Assembly (NCBI GenBank): GCA_964454335.1
Contig: CAYVVT010000005.1
Coordinates: 1-64,000, forward strand
DNA: 64,000 bases
Source of the DNA: CAYVVT01 sp964454335
GTDB taxonomy: Bacteria > Fidelibacterota > UBA8477 > JABMPR01
Direction of reading: 5' to 3'
The notes under the pieces are model-generated. The model worked only from the letters and a program-made list of their open reading frames with translations. It did no database searches and had not been told where the DNA came from. Positions 1-7,312 of the stretch are shown in pieces (position 1 is the first letter of the stretch; every line of letters starts with the position of its first letter). A program made the translations under genes and the position numbers.

Positions 1-56
1 GGGAGAGCGCTTGACTGGCAGTCAAGAGGTCAGCGGTTCGATCCCGCTAGGCTCCA
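1..56 (+). tRNA. tRNA-Ala(GGC), 5' end cut by window edge
   Basis: The window opens inside the D-arm. The anticodon arm pairs CTTGA with TCAAG around the 7-nt loop CTGGCAG, which places GGC at positions 34-36 and so reads the Ala codon GCC. The T-arm is AGCGG-TTCGATC-CCGCT, followed by acceptor strand AGGCTCC (49-55) and discriminator A56. The body matches the usual bacterial tRNA-Ala. CCA is not encoded, as the next bases are CAC, so a CCA-adding enzyme is implied. Confidence 0.93.
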
Positions 57-66
57 CACCCCCCAA

Positions 67-100
67 GCCCTCAAAGCCCCAGTGCTTTGGGGGCTCTTTC
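67..100 (+). terminator. Rho-independent terminator after tRNA-Ala
   Basis: An 11-bp stem pairs 67-77 (GCCCTCAAAGC) with 84-94 (GCTTTGGGGGC), including one T-G pair, around a 6-nt loop. It is followed by TCTTTCC. It lies just 3' of the tRNA. Confidence 0.75.
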
Positions 101-181
101 CATTCTGGGAGTCAATGGTAAGATGAGATCACTCCCCATTCTCAACAAGGATTGACAAGAATTACCATGGATGACACTCCG

Positions 182-1267
182 TCAGGGCTTCAGCAGGCGC
201 CGACGGGTATAATTATCGAAATGGGCCCGTACACCCACGGAATAGATTGGTCTGAACTCATCCGTATCATCTACCAGAATGGCGGACACACTCGGTGCGA
301 TGCCAAAGCCCAGGAACAAGGGAATGTTGTAAGCAATACTGAACTTTACACCGCCGCTGTATTCTGTTGTAATCTGTTCGATCCGTGGGGGATACATCCA
401 GTTCAGAGTGCCCTGGGCATCCAATTTTCCTGTCCCGAGCAAACCGTGGAATTCCAGGTGCAGCCGACGATCATACCAGGGCCGGAACACCATTCCGATC
501 TGAGTACCTGTGATCTGTCTTGAAGTGGATCTGAAATCCGGTGAGTCCGGATGGTCATAGGGATGGGGTGAGACATCGTATTCATCGGCAGCCTCATATT
601 CGGAATAACCAAAGGCCAGGCCGAGCCATTTGAAGAAGTAATAAGTGAACTGTGCATTGTAATTGAGGCTTTCCTCAGCACCATAGCTGCCGCTGACATC
701 GATACCCCAGCGCGTATCGGGCTGTCGTGGGAATCGACGCTCCTTTTCCGGGGATTTACCTGTGAAATCACTCTCATTCAGTGTTTTTCCGGTCGCCATA
801 GGCTTCCCGCCACTGAGCTGCGAGGCAATCTCTGCCATTCCATAGGTCAGCAGCTCTCCGATCTGGCCTTCATAGTCCAGAATGGCGACGTTGACGATCT
901 CGCCCGTCTCCACGCTGATCAGCCGTGCGGAAACGGAGTAGATGATGCCGACATGGGAGATACTGCCTGAAACGATCTGCTGGACACCAGCCACCTGTCC
1001 GATCTCTACAAGGCATTCCGTGGAAACACAGCCACTGACCTGGAACTTCTGTTCCTCCAGTATCTTTGCCAGCATTTCCCGCTCCAGTACCTTGAACTCA
1101 CCGGTTCGGAACAACTCCAGAACGAGACGGTCTGTCAGCGCACTGGCATCTACATCTGAGATGCCCTTGCCCTCAAATCCCATGACGGCAACATGCGTCT
1201 GTCCGCTGATGTATTGGACACCTGTCAGTATCAGTGTGAGAATTAATATGATCTTTATCTTGTTCAT
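182..1267 (-). CDS. CsgG/LpoB-like envelope protein with C-terminal barrel-like domain
   Basis: A 361-aa exported protein. Residues 1-22 form a signal peptide (MNKIKI, then a hydrophobic run ending ISGQ). Residues about 24-150 resemble the CsgG/LpoB-type periplasmic domain found in curli-secretion and PBP-activator proteins: an AVMGFEG strand, a VLEREMLAKILEEQ helix, and a VSGSISHVG/SARLISVETGEIV core. The remaining 200 residues are rich in alternating aromatic/polar strands (for example YNAQFTYYFF, GVRAHFDNY) and look like a small outer-membrane barrel. The upstream lipoprotein gene on the same strand ends 27 nt before this start, so the two probably form one transcript. The role is unknown; an envelope function is inferred. 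Confidence 0.7.
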   Translation of the reverse strand: MNKIKIILILTLILTGVQYISGQTHVAVMGFEGKGISDVDASALTDRLVLELFRTGEFKVLEREMLAKILEEQKFQVSGCVSTECLVEIGQVAGVQQIVSGSISHVGIIYSVSARLISVETGEIVNVAILDYEGQIGELLTYGMAEIASQLSGGKPMATGKTLNESDFTGKSPEKERRFPRQPDTRWGIDVSGSYGAEESLNYNAQFTYYFFKWLGLAFGYSEYEAADEYDVSPHPYDHPDSPDFRSTSRQITGTQIGMVFRPWYDRRLHLEFHGLLGTGKLDAQGTLNWMYPPRIEQITTEYSGGVKFSIAYNIPLFLGFGIAPSVSAILVDDTDEFRPIYSVGVRAHFDNYTRRRLLKP

Positions 1268-1294
1268 GTTTCGTTCCCCGGAGAATAGTCAAAC

Positions 1295-1741
1295 TCAGGA
1301 ATGTACAAAAAGGACTTTATCGGTACTGACCAGATGCTCGCCATCATCGTCCTCCCAGCTGATCTCCATCCAGAAATGGTCGATGAGGACGTGGCCCGGT
1401 GCGGCGACGACGATACTACTGAACTCATGGATATCTACTTCGCTAACCATGAACGTGTCCAGTTTCACAAAAGTGTCGTTCAATTCATTCCCGTCTTGCC
1501 ACCACCATTCACAACTGATCTGTACCGAGTCTGGCTCGGCATCCCCGACATTGATGGTGCCTTCCTCGTAATGCAACTGTGCCACAAAGGATGCGCGTAC
1601 GAGGGTCTGATCAAGGCCTCCCTGGGGTTGCTGGGAGATCTGGACGGTGACCAGGGTTTCCTCGGGCACAATGATGGGATCGTCACATGTAGCGAATAAG
1701 AAGACTAAACATGGGATCAGTAGGATTCGGGGAAATGGCAT
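1295..1741 (-). CDS. Small predicted lipoprotein, unknown function
   Basis: A 148-aa protein. I chose the ATG at 1741 because AGGGAG sits 6 nt upstream, and the product then begins with a lipoprotein signal, MPFPRILLIPCLVFLFATCDD (lipobox-like FATC, Cys19). An earlier in-frame start at 1819 would bury this signal. The mature part is acidic, with WWWQD and ISWEDDDGEH segments and a beta-rich pattern. No family was recognised. It lies upstream of the CsgG/LpoB-like gene, probably in the same operon. Confidence 0.7.
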   Translation of the reverse strand: MPFPRILLIPCLVFLFATCDDPIIVPEETLVTVQISQQPQGGLDQTLVRASFVAQLHYEEGTINVGDAEPDSVQISCEWWWQDGNELNDTFVKLDTFMVSEVDIHEFSSIVVAAPGHVLIDHFWMEISWEDDDGEHLVSTDKVLFVHS

Positions 1742-2006
1742 GTCTGGCTCCCTTTTTATTCCTTCCGGGCAGATCGCAGTACCACCCTGCTGAAAGTATG
1801 CCAATATAAAAGTAATCAAATAGTGTCCCTGTGCGATATAGCAAAGAATCCTACTCTGAAGTAAAATGCCTCAGGGTATACAGCAGCAGAGATATACCAT
1901 ATTCCTATAACCGGTCAGGATAAGAAACAGATTGATTATTACGCTATAGATAGCGCTTTGCCCGGCCAGGAATGCCGCATATTGTGGTCAGGTCCAAATT
2001 CGAACT

Positions 2007-2033
2007 TTGACTGCGGTGAATTTGAACTATTTT
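2007..2033 (+). promoter_or_regulatory. Candidate sigma-70 promoter of pyr operon
   Basis: TTGACT at 2007-2012 and TATTTT at 2028-2033 are separated by 15 nt, shorter than the optimum of 17. Transcription would start near 2040, directly before the leader hairpin. The assignment rests on motif match and position only. Confidence 0.3.
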
Positions 2034-2047
2034 AACGGCGTGATTGT

Positions 2048-2102
2048 GGCAGGAATTGATAGGTTCATTCGCATTGAAGTATCCAACAGCCTGCCGTTTT
2101 TT
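2048..2102 (+). terminator. Terminator-like attenuator in pyr operon leader
   Basis: The outer stem pairs GGCAGG (2048-2053) with CCTGCC (2090-2095), and six T residues follow at 2097-2102. Inner stems GATA/TATC (2058-2061 with 2080-2083) and TTCA/TGAA (2064-2067 with 2075-2078) extend it. It lies 35 nt before the pyrD start, with no gene ending upstream on this strand, which fits an attenuator rather than an end-of-gene terminator. A 38-codon frame (GTG 2040 to TAG 2151-2153) runs through it and overlaps the pyrD start, as in a leader peptide. Confidence 0.5.
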
Positions 2103-2136
2103 AGTTCAAAAACCGGGGAAATAAGAAAGGCACACT

Positions 2137-3045
2137 GTGCATTTTCTGGGTAGAGAGATCTCTTCCCCCCTTGTCCTGGCTTCCGGCATCCTCGGTATCT
2201 CATTTTCTTCTCTCCAAAGGGTTATCAGCGAAGGTGCGGGCATGGTCACCACCAAGTCCTTGAGCCTTGAACCTCGCGCTGGACATGAGGGACCGATCCT
2301 GGCTGAGTTCGAAGGCGGGATGATCAACTCCGTGGGACTGACCAATCCTGGCATCGAGGAGGGATTGCTGGAAGTTGAGAAGTATCATGAGAGCTGCGAT
2401 GCCCCGGTCATCGTAAGCATCTTCGGCGGATCCCAGCAGGATTTCGTGAAGCTTGCCGAACGGGTGAACGACTCAGTCGGTGATTTCCTGGAACTCAATC
2501 TCTCATGCCCCAACGTAGAAGACGAATTCAAGCGACCTTTTGCATTGGATATTGACAAAGTCGTCGATATGGTCTCGACAGTGAAACAGGTTAGTGAGCT
2601 GCCGGTACTGCCCAAGCTTTCACCAAACGCCCTGGATCTCGCCGAGATCGCTTCTGCTGCAGAGCAAGCCGGAGCAGACGGACTCACTCTGATCAATACA
2701 TTGGGTCATGGTATGGTCGTGGATGCCATTGCCGGGCGGCCCGTACTGAAAAATAATTTTGGCGGGATCTCGGGACCCTGCATCAAACCACTGGCCATCA
2801 AGCTGATCAACGATGTGTACCAGGCCGTTTCAATTCCCATCATCGGCACCGGGGGTGTCACCACCGGACTTGACGCCGTGGAGATGATGATGGCCGGTGC
2901 TGCCGTCGTGAGCATCGGTACGGCCGTCTACTATCGTGGTGTTACAGCATTCACGCACATCAAAGCCGAACTCGACGACTTCATGCGCCAGCAGGATTAT
3001 CAGCATTACGAAGATCTTATTGGTGTGCTGGAGATGAATCCATGA
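2137..3045 (+). CDS. pyrD: Dihydroorotate dehydrogenase B, catalytic subunit
   Basis: A 302-aa FMN-binding TIM-barrel enzyme oxidising dihydroorotate to orotate in the cytoplasm. Cys124 in LNLSCPN is the catalytic base expected for class 1 enzymes (class 2 uses Ser). The phosphate/FMN motif GTGGVTTGLDAVEMMMAGA lies near residue 250. The following pyrK supplies the FAD/Fe-S subunit, making this the class 1B (NAD-dependent) form. The GTG start at 2137 has AAGAAAGG 6 nt upstream, and the frame begins at the conserved N-terminal strand. It is the first gene of the pyr operon and overlaps pyrK by 4 nt (ATGA). Confidence 0.95.
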   Translation: MHFLGREISSPLVLASGILGISFSSLQRVISEGAGMVTTKSLSLEPRAGHEGPILAEFEGGMINSVGLTNPGIEEGLLEVEKYHESCDAPVIVSIFGGSQQDFVKLAERVNDSVGDFLELNLSCPNVEDEFKRPFALDIDKVVDMVSTVKQVSELPVLPKLSPNALDLAEIASAAEQAGADGLTLINTLGHGMVVDAIAGRPVLKNNFGGISGPCIKPLAIKLINDVYQAVSIPIIGTGGVTTGLDAVEMMMAGAAVVSIGTAVYYRGVTAFTHIKAELDDFMRQQDYQHYEDLIGVLEMNP

Positions 3046-3842
3046 TGTTCCGCGAAATGCCCCTGACCCTGCCTGTCAGCCGCATCCGCAAGGAAAACGA
3101 TACCCTGCGGACATTCTACTTCGACCAGCCACTGCCGGCGAATCCCGGTCAATTCATCATGGTGAACATCCATGGGGTTGGCGAGAAACCCTTCTCCCTG
3201 CTCACTGCCGGTATCAAAGGCTTCGCCTTCACCGCCAAACGTCTCGGTCCTTTCACTCAGGCCCTGTTCAACCTGGATGTCGGTGAGAAACTGGCCATCA
3301 GGGGCGCATTCGGGCAGGGATTCACCGTCACTGGGAAGAAGATACTCATGGTGGGTGGTGGCTATGCCACACCGCCGCTGCATTATCTGGCTCAGCAGAT
3401 CCGAAGGGATTCCATAGAACAACTGGTGATCGTCAATGGCGCTCGCAGCGCAGCCGACCTTCTCTATGTCGAGGAATTCGAGACAGTGGCGGATGTCTAT
3501 CATTCCGCCACGGATGACGGTAGTACAGGCTTTCACGGCACAGCGGTGGACTGTATGCAGGAGTTGATGAAGGATCAGGATTTCGACCAAGTGTATGTTT
3601 CGGGACCTGAGCTCATGTCCGCAGCGGCAGTACAGGTCTTGAACAAGATGGATCTGCCCTATGAGGTTTGTCTTGAACGCTATATGAAATGCGGGGTGGG
3701 CGTGTGTGGATCCTGCGTCATGGATCCCACGGGACTGGTACTTTGCATGGAAGGGCCAGTCCTCAAGAAGGAACATCTGCAGCCGGTGACCGATTTTGGC
3801 CATTTCCATCGTGATAAAACCGGATGCGTACATTCATTTTAG
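3042..3842 (+). CDS. pyrK: Dihydroorotate dehydrogenase B, electron-transfer subunit
   Basis: A 266-aa ferredoxin-reductase-like subunit passing electrons from PyrD to NAD+. The N-terminal FAD barrel carries GQFIMVN and the FAD-binding EKPFSL. The NAD domain begins at the ILMVGGGYATPPL glycine loop. The C-terminal 2Fe-2S ligands are Cys217, Cys222, Cys225 and Cys235 (CGVGVCGSC...C). The start ATG overlaps the pyrD stop as ATGA, implying coupled translation and equal amounts of the two subunits. Length and domain order are normal. Confidence 0.94.
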   Translation: MMFREMPLTLPVSRIRKENDTLRTFYFDQPLPANPGQFIMVNIHGVGEKPFSLLTAGIKGFAFTAKRLGPFTQALFNLDVGEKLAIRGAFGQGFTVTGKKILMVGGGYATPPLHYLAQQIRRDSIEQLVIVNGARSAADLLYVEEFETVADVYHSATDDGSTGFHGTAVDCMQELMKDQDFDQVYVSGPELMSAAAVQVLNKMDLPYEVCLERYMKCGVGVCGSCVMDPTGLVLCMEGPVLKKEHLQPVTDFGHFHRDKTGCVHSF

Positions 3843-3854
3843 GAGTCTTTCGTT

Positions 3855-5252
3855 TTGAATGAGACCAAAGAAAAACTGATCCTTGAGCTGCATCGTGTGG
3901 GCGCCCTTAAATTTGGTGAGTTCAAACTGAAATCCGGGGCCTTGTCCCCATTCTATATCGATCTGAGACTCATCGTAAGCTATCCTGAGATCATGCGTCT
4001 CATCGTGGACATGATCAAACCCATTCTGGCGAACAGGGAATTTGATGTCATCACCGGGATCCCCTACACGGCTTTGCCATTGGCCTCGATGTTGTCCGCG
4101 GAACTGGATATTCCTCTGGTGTATCAGCGCAAGGAGGCCAAGGCCTACGGCACCTCCAAACTCATTGAAGGCGTGTTTGAAGAAGGTCAGACATGCATGG
4201 TCATCGACGATCTCATATCCACCGGGGAAAGCAAGTTCGAAGCTGCGGAGGGCCTGGAAGAGGCTGGTTTGAAAGTTGAGGATTTCGTCATCGTTGTGGA
4301 CCGCAGTCCAGACGGACCAGAGGTGCTTGCCCAGAGAGGCTATACGCTGGAAAGCATCATCACCATCGATGACATGCTCAGCGTGCTGGGTGCAGCCGGG
4401 CAGCTGGATCGCGACCTTCAGCAACGTGTTCGCACTTTCGTTTCAAAACCTGCAGTCGCAGCGCCAAAGAAATTCAGGGAAAGAGCTGAAGCTACACAGT
4501 CTCCACTGGTGAAAAGACTCATGGACCGCATTCTCGAAAAGGAAAGCAACCTTGTGCTTTCATTGGATGTGGAGGATACGGCACGCTTCTTCGAGATCCT
4601 CGATGCCGCCGGTCCAGAGATCATCATGGTGAAGACACACGTGGATATCATGCGTGATTTCAATGGGAGCTTCGTTCCCCGTTTGAAGGCATTGGCTGAG
4701 CGGCACGGTTTCTTCATTTTCGAGGATCGCAAATTCGCCGACATCGGATCTACGGTACGCAAACAATATCGTGAAGGTATCTATCGGATATCGGACTGGG
4801 CCGAATATGTCACCGTACACATGATCGCCGGCGAAGCCATTCTGGATGGCCTCTTTGGGGATACCGACCTGGATTGTGGTGCCTTCCTGCTGGCGAGGAT
4901 GTCGGCAGCGGGTAATCTCATCAGTGAGACCTATACCCGCCAGGTGCTGGAGATCGGGAAAAACCGCAAGGAGTCTGTAGCTGGCTATATCGGATTTGGT
5001 GAAAGCACGGAGATCATCCGCAGGCTGCGGAACAAGATACCCGAGGACCAGCTATTGCTCATGCCCGGGGTCAACCTCGATGTCAAAGGTGACAAACTGG
5101 GACAGCGCTATATGACTGCTGAAGCTGCCATGGCTGGGGGAGTGGATGCCATCATCGTCGGCCGCGGCATCGTTGCTGCAGAAGACCCGGCAGCTCAGGC
5201 GCAGCGCTATCGTGAGACTGCCTGGCAGGCGTTCAAGACAATCAACCTTTAG
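3855..5252 (+). CDS. pyrEF: Bifunctional UMP synthase (orotate phosphoribosyltransferase / OMP decarboxylase fusion)
   Basis: A 465-aa fusion doing the last two steps to UMP. Residues 1-200 are orotate phosphoribosyltransferase, with the PRPP loop CMVIDDLISTGES (114-126). Residues about 215-465 are OMP decarboxylase, with the catalytic DRKFADIG (D291, K293, D296), LLARMSAAGNL, and phosphate-binding IIVGRGI. The order OPRT-ODC is that of animal and plant UMPS, and the decarboxylase half resembles the eukaryotic type (FEDRKFADIGSTV, LGQRY) more than the short E. coli PyrF. The TTG start at 3855 follows AGGAG by 9 nt. It sits 12 nt after pyrK and 9 nt before pyrB. No stop or linker break is seen, so the fusion looks intact. 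Confidence 0.94.
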   Translation: MNETKEKLILELHRVGALKFGEFKLKSGALSPFYIDLRLIVSYPEIMRLIVDMIKPILANREFDVITGIPYTALPLASMLSAELDIPLVYQRKEAKAYGTSKLIEGVFEEGQTCMVIDDLISTGESKFEAAEGLEEAGLKVEDFVIVVDRSPDGPEVLAQRGYTLESIITIDDMLSVLGAAGQLDRDLQQRVRTFVSKPAVAAPKKFRERAEATQSPLVKRLMDRILEKESNLVLSLDVEDTARFFEILDAAGPEIIMVKTHVDIMRDFNGSFVPRLKALAERHGFFIFEDRKFADIGSTVRKQYREGIYRISDWAEYVTVHMIAGEAILDGLFGDTDLDCGAFLLARMSAAGNLISETYTRQVLEIGKNRKESVAGYIGFGESTEIIRRLRNKIPEDQLLLMPGVNLDVKGDKLGQRYMTAEAAMAGGVDAIIVGRGIVAAEDPAAQAQRYRETAWQAFKTINL

Positions 5253-5261
5253 AGGAATATC

Positions 5262-6170
5262 ATGAAAAATCTTATCTCAATGCGAGACCTCTCCGCGGAC
5301 CAGATCCTGCACTTCCTGGATACAGCCGCGGCCATCGAGGAGGGCTCATTGAAGATCGATCTCTCGCGCAAGGTCATGTCGGCCATGTTCTACGAGGCTT
5401 CCACGCGAACCCGTCTCTCCTTCGAGTCGGCCATGAAAAAGCTTGGAGGTGATGTCATTGCCATGGTGGGTACAGCAGGCACTTCCGTGGAGAAGGGCGA
5501 GACCCTGTCAGACACGGCACAAGTTGTTGCCCGCTACTCCGACATCATCGTGATCAGGCATCCCATGGAAGGTGCTGCACGATATGTGTCAGAACAGGTC
5601 GATATACCAGTAGTGAACGCCGGTGATGGCGCTAATCAGCATCCCACCCAGTCCATGCTTGACCTGTACTCCATTCGCAAGACCCAGGGAACATTGGAGA
5701 ATCTTACTGTGGCCATGCTGGGTGATCTGAAGTATGGGCGTACAGTCCATTCCCTGGCCTATGCCCTTACCCAGTTCAACCCGACCTATCACTTCATATC
5801 TCCCGAGATGCTGCGTATGCCGGACCATATCACCCAGGATCTCAGCGATCTGAAGATCCCCTTCACGGAGAGCCAGGATCTAAGCAGCATCCTCAAGGAT
5901 GTGGACATCCTGTATGTAACCCGCATTCAGAAGGAACGCTTTCCGGATCAGGAGGAATACGAGAAGGTGAAGAATGCCTATACCATCCGGGCGAATACGC
6001 TGGAGGGCTGTAAGAAGAATTTCAAGGTGCTGCATCCCTTGCCCCGTGTAAATGAGATCGCCACGGATGTGGATCTCACGGACTTCGCTTACTATTTCGA
6101 CCAGGCGGAGAACGGTGTGTATACCCGCCAGGCCATTCTCTCAACGCTGTTAGGGGAGGTAAAGATATGA
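5262..6170 (+). CDS. pyrB: Aspartate carbamoyltransferase catalytic subunit
   Basis: A 302-aa enzyme condensing carbamoyl phosphate with aspartate. The carbamoyl-phosphate loop STRTRLSFE lies at 47-55. NAGDGANQHPTQ follows near residue 125, then GDLKYGRTVHSL, and VLHPLPRVNEI near 265. Its length is that of the E. coli-type catalytic chain, and the regulatory chain gene pyrI follows with a 4-nt overlap. AGAGGAATATC precedes the ATG. It is the first committed step of the pathway, but pyrC and carAB are not in the window. Confidence 0.96.
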   Translation: MKNLISMRDLSADQILHFLDTAAAIEEGSLKIDLSRKVMSAMFYEASTRTRLSFESAMKKLGGDVIAMVGTAGTSVEKGETLSDTAQVVARYSDIIVIRHPMEGAARYVSEQVDIPVVNAGDGANQHPTQSMLDLYSIRKTQGTLENLTVAMLGDLKYGRTVHSLAYALTQFNPTYHFISPEMLRMPDHITQDLSDLKIPFTESQDLSSILKDVDILYVTRIQKERFPDQEEYEKVKNAYTIRANTLEGCKKNFKVLHPLPRVNEIATDVDLTDFAYYFDQAENGVYTRQAILSTLLGEVKI

Positions 6171-6613
6171 AAACCCTGAAAGTCGATGCGATCCGGAACG
6201 GTACCGTGATCGATCATATCCCCGCGGGTATGGTCCTGCGCGTGCTGAATATCCTTTCTCCCCGGGAAAGCGATGTCGCCATGATCGGGATGAATTTTGG
6301 TAGTAAGGCCATGGGAAAAAAGGACATCATCAAGATCGAGGGCCGGGAGCTTACGGCGGAAGAGGTCAACAGCATAGCCCTCATCGCTCCCACCGCAAAG
6401 GTGAATATCATTCGGGAATTCAAGGTAGCGAAGAAGGGTAAAGTGGAAATACCCAAAACCATCGAAGGTCTCATGCGCTGTCCAAATCCTAACTGCATCA
6501 CGAATTCTGAACCGATAACCACCCGGTTCAGCGTCCTGAAACAGGAACCTGTAACCCTTTGCTGCTCTTACTGCGAACGGGTGTACCACTCTCGTGAAAT
6601 GGAAAACATCTGA
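6167..6613 (+). CDS. pyrI: Aspartate carbamoyltransferase regulatory subunit
   Basis: A 148-aa chain binding nucleotides in its N-terminal half (KVDAIRNGTVIDHIP, the expected allosteric region) and zinc in its C-terminal half through Cys105, Cys110, Cys133 and Cys136 (C-x4-C and C-x2-C). The zinc domain docks on PyrB. The ATGA overlap with pyrB predicts coupled translation. Its presence implies feedback control by CTP/ATP at the enzyme level, besides any leader control. Last gene of the pyr operon. Confidence 0.95.
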   Translation: MKTLKVDAIRNGTVIDHIPAGMVLRVLNILSPRESDVAMIGMNFGSKAMGKKDIIKIEGRELTAEEVNSIALIAPTAKVNIIREFKVAKKGKVEIPKTIEGLMRCPNPNCITNSEPITTRFSVLKQEPVTLCCSYCERVYHSREMENI

Positions 6614-6633
6614 ACGAGGGCAACAGGGAATTC

Positions 6634-6741
6634 TAGACAGGATTAACAGGAAAGACAGGGATATTTCTGAGATTTGAATCGAATCTGTGAGAGTGGAATG
6701 AGCAATAGACCTGGATCCAGTTCATCCTGCTATCCTGTCTA
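6634..6741. repeat. Inverted repeat in the pyr-pur intergenic region
   Basis: TAGACAGGAT at 6634-6643 is exactly inverted as ATCCTGTCTA at 6732-6741, about 88 nt apart. Further CAGGA/TCCTG pieces lie between (ACAGGAAAGACAGGG and CATCCTGC). This is the degenerate ACAGGATTAACAGGA type of intergenic sequence seen in many environmental genomes. It fills most of the 204-nt gap between pyrI and purE. No T-run follows, so it is not a clear terminator. Confidence 0.5.
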
Positions 6742-6817
6742 TGTAACATTCTCACAATGTCCTGAATACGATCTTCTGTCAAATAGGAATATGAAACGGA
6801 GAATAAAGGAGAGATAA

Positions 6818-7300
6818 ATGGCCAAGATAGCCATCATACTGGGCAGTGACAGTGATCTGCCGGTACTTGAGAAGGGAACCAAGGTCCTGGAGAAATTCGG
6901 GCTTGACTATGAACTGCGTATCCTCTCAGCGCACCGGACCCCGGCTGCTGTAACTGAGTACGTCAGTACGCTTGAAGAGAGAGGCTTCAGTGCCGTGATC
7001 GGTGGAGCTGGTAAAGCGGCCCATCTTCCTGGAGTCATCGCGGCACATACGACCATTCCCGTTATCGGACTGCCGATCCGTGCAAGTCTCGATGGCCTGG
7101 ATGCGTTGTTGTCGATCGTGCAGATGCCCGGTGGTATCCCTGTTGCGACTGTGGGGATCAACGCTTCTGATAACGCGGTCCTGCTTGGAATCGCCATCCT
7201 GGCACTCACCGACGAGGATATCCGTCAGAAGCTGCATGATTATCGTAAGAATATGACCGAGACGGTCCTGGAGAAGGATCGCAAGGTCCGTGAAGGATAA
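6818..7300 (+). CDS. purE: N5-carboxyaminoimidazole ribonucleotide mutase
   Basis: A 160-aa enzyme. GSDSDLP near the N terminus and SAHRTP near residue 41 are substrate-binding motifs. GGAGKAAHLPGVIAAHT resembles the class I (N5-CAIR mutase) signature rather than the GRSNGLGP of the animal class II carboxylase. Class I enzymes normally work with PurK, which is not found in this window. AAGGAGAG precedes the ATG. First gene of the purine operon, 12 nt before purC. Confidence 0.93.
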   Translation: MAKIAIILGSDSDLPVLEKGTKVLEKFGLDYELRILSAHRTPAAVTEYVSTLEERGFSAVIGGAGKAAHLPGVIAAHTTIPVIGLPIRASLDGLDALLSIVQMPGGIPVATVGINASDNAVLLGIAILALTDEDIRQKLHDYRKNMTETVLEKDRKVREG

Positions 7301-7312
7301 TGGGAGAGGTCC

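Larger units (their letters stand above)
1742..2136. other. Divergent intergenic region upstream of lipoprotein and pyr operon
   Basis: This 395-nt gene-free stretch separates the minus-strand lipoprotein gene from pyrD. The right-hand 130 nt hold a candidate promoter, a terminator-like hairpin and a short leader reading frame, annotated separately. The left part is AT-richer and must carry the promoter of the minus-strand genes. No other structure stands out there. Confidence 0.6.
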
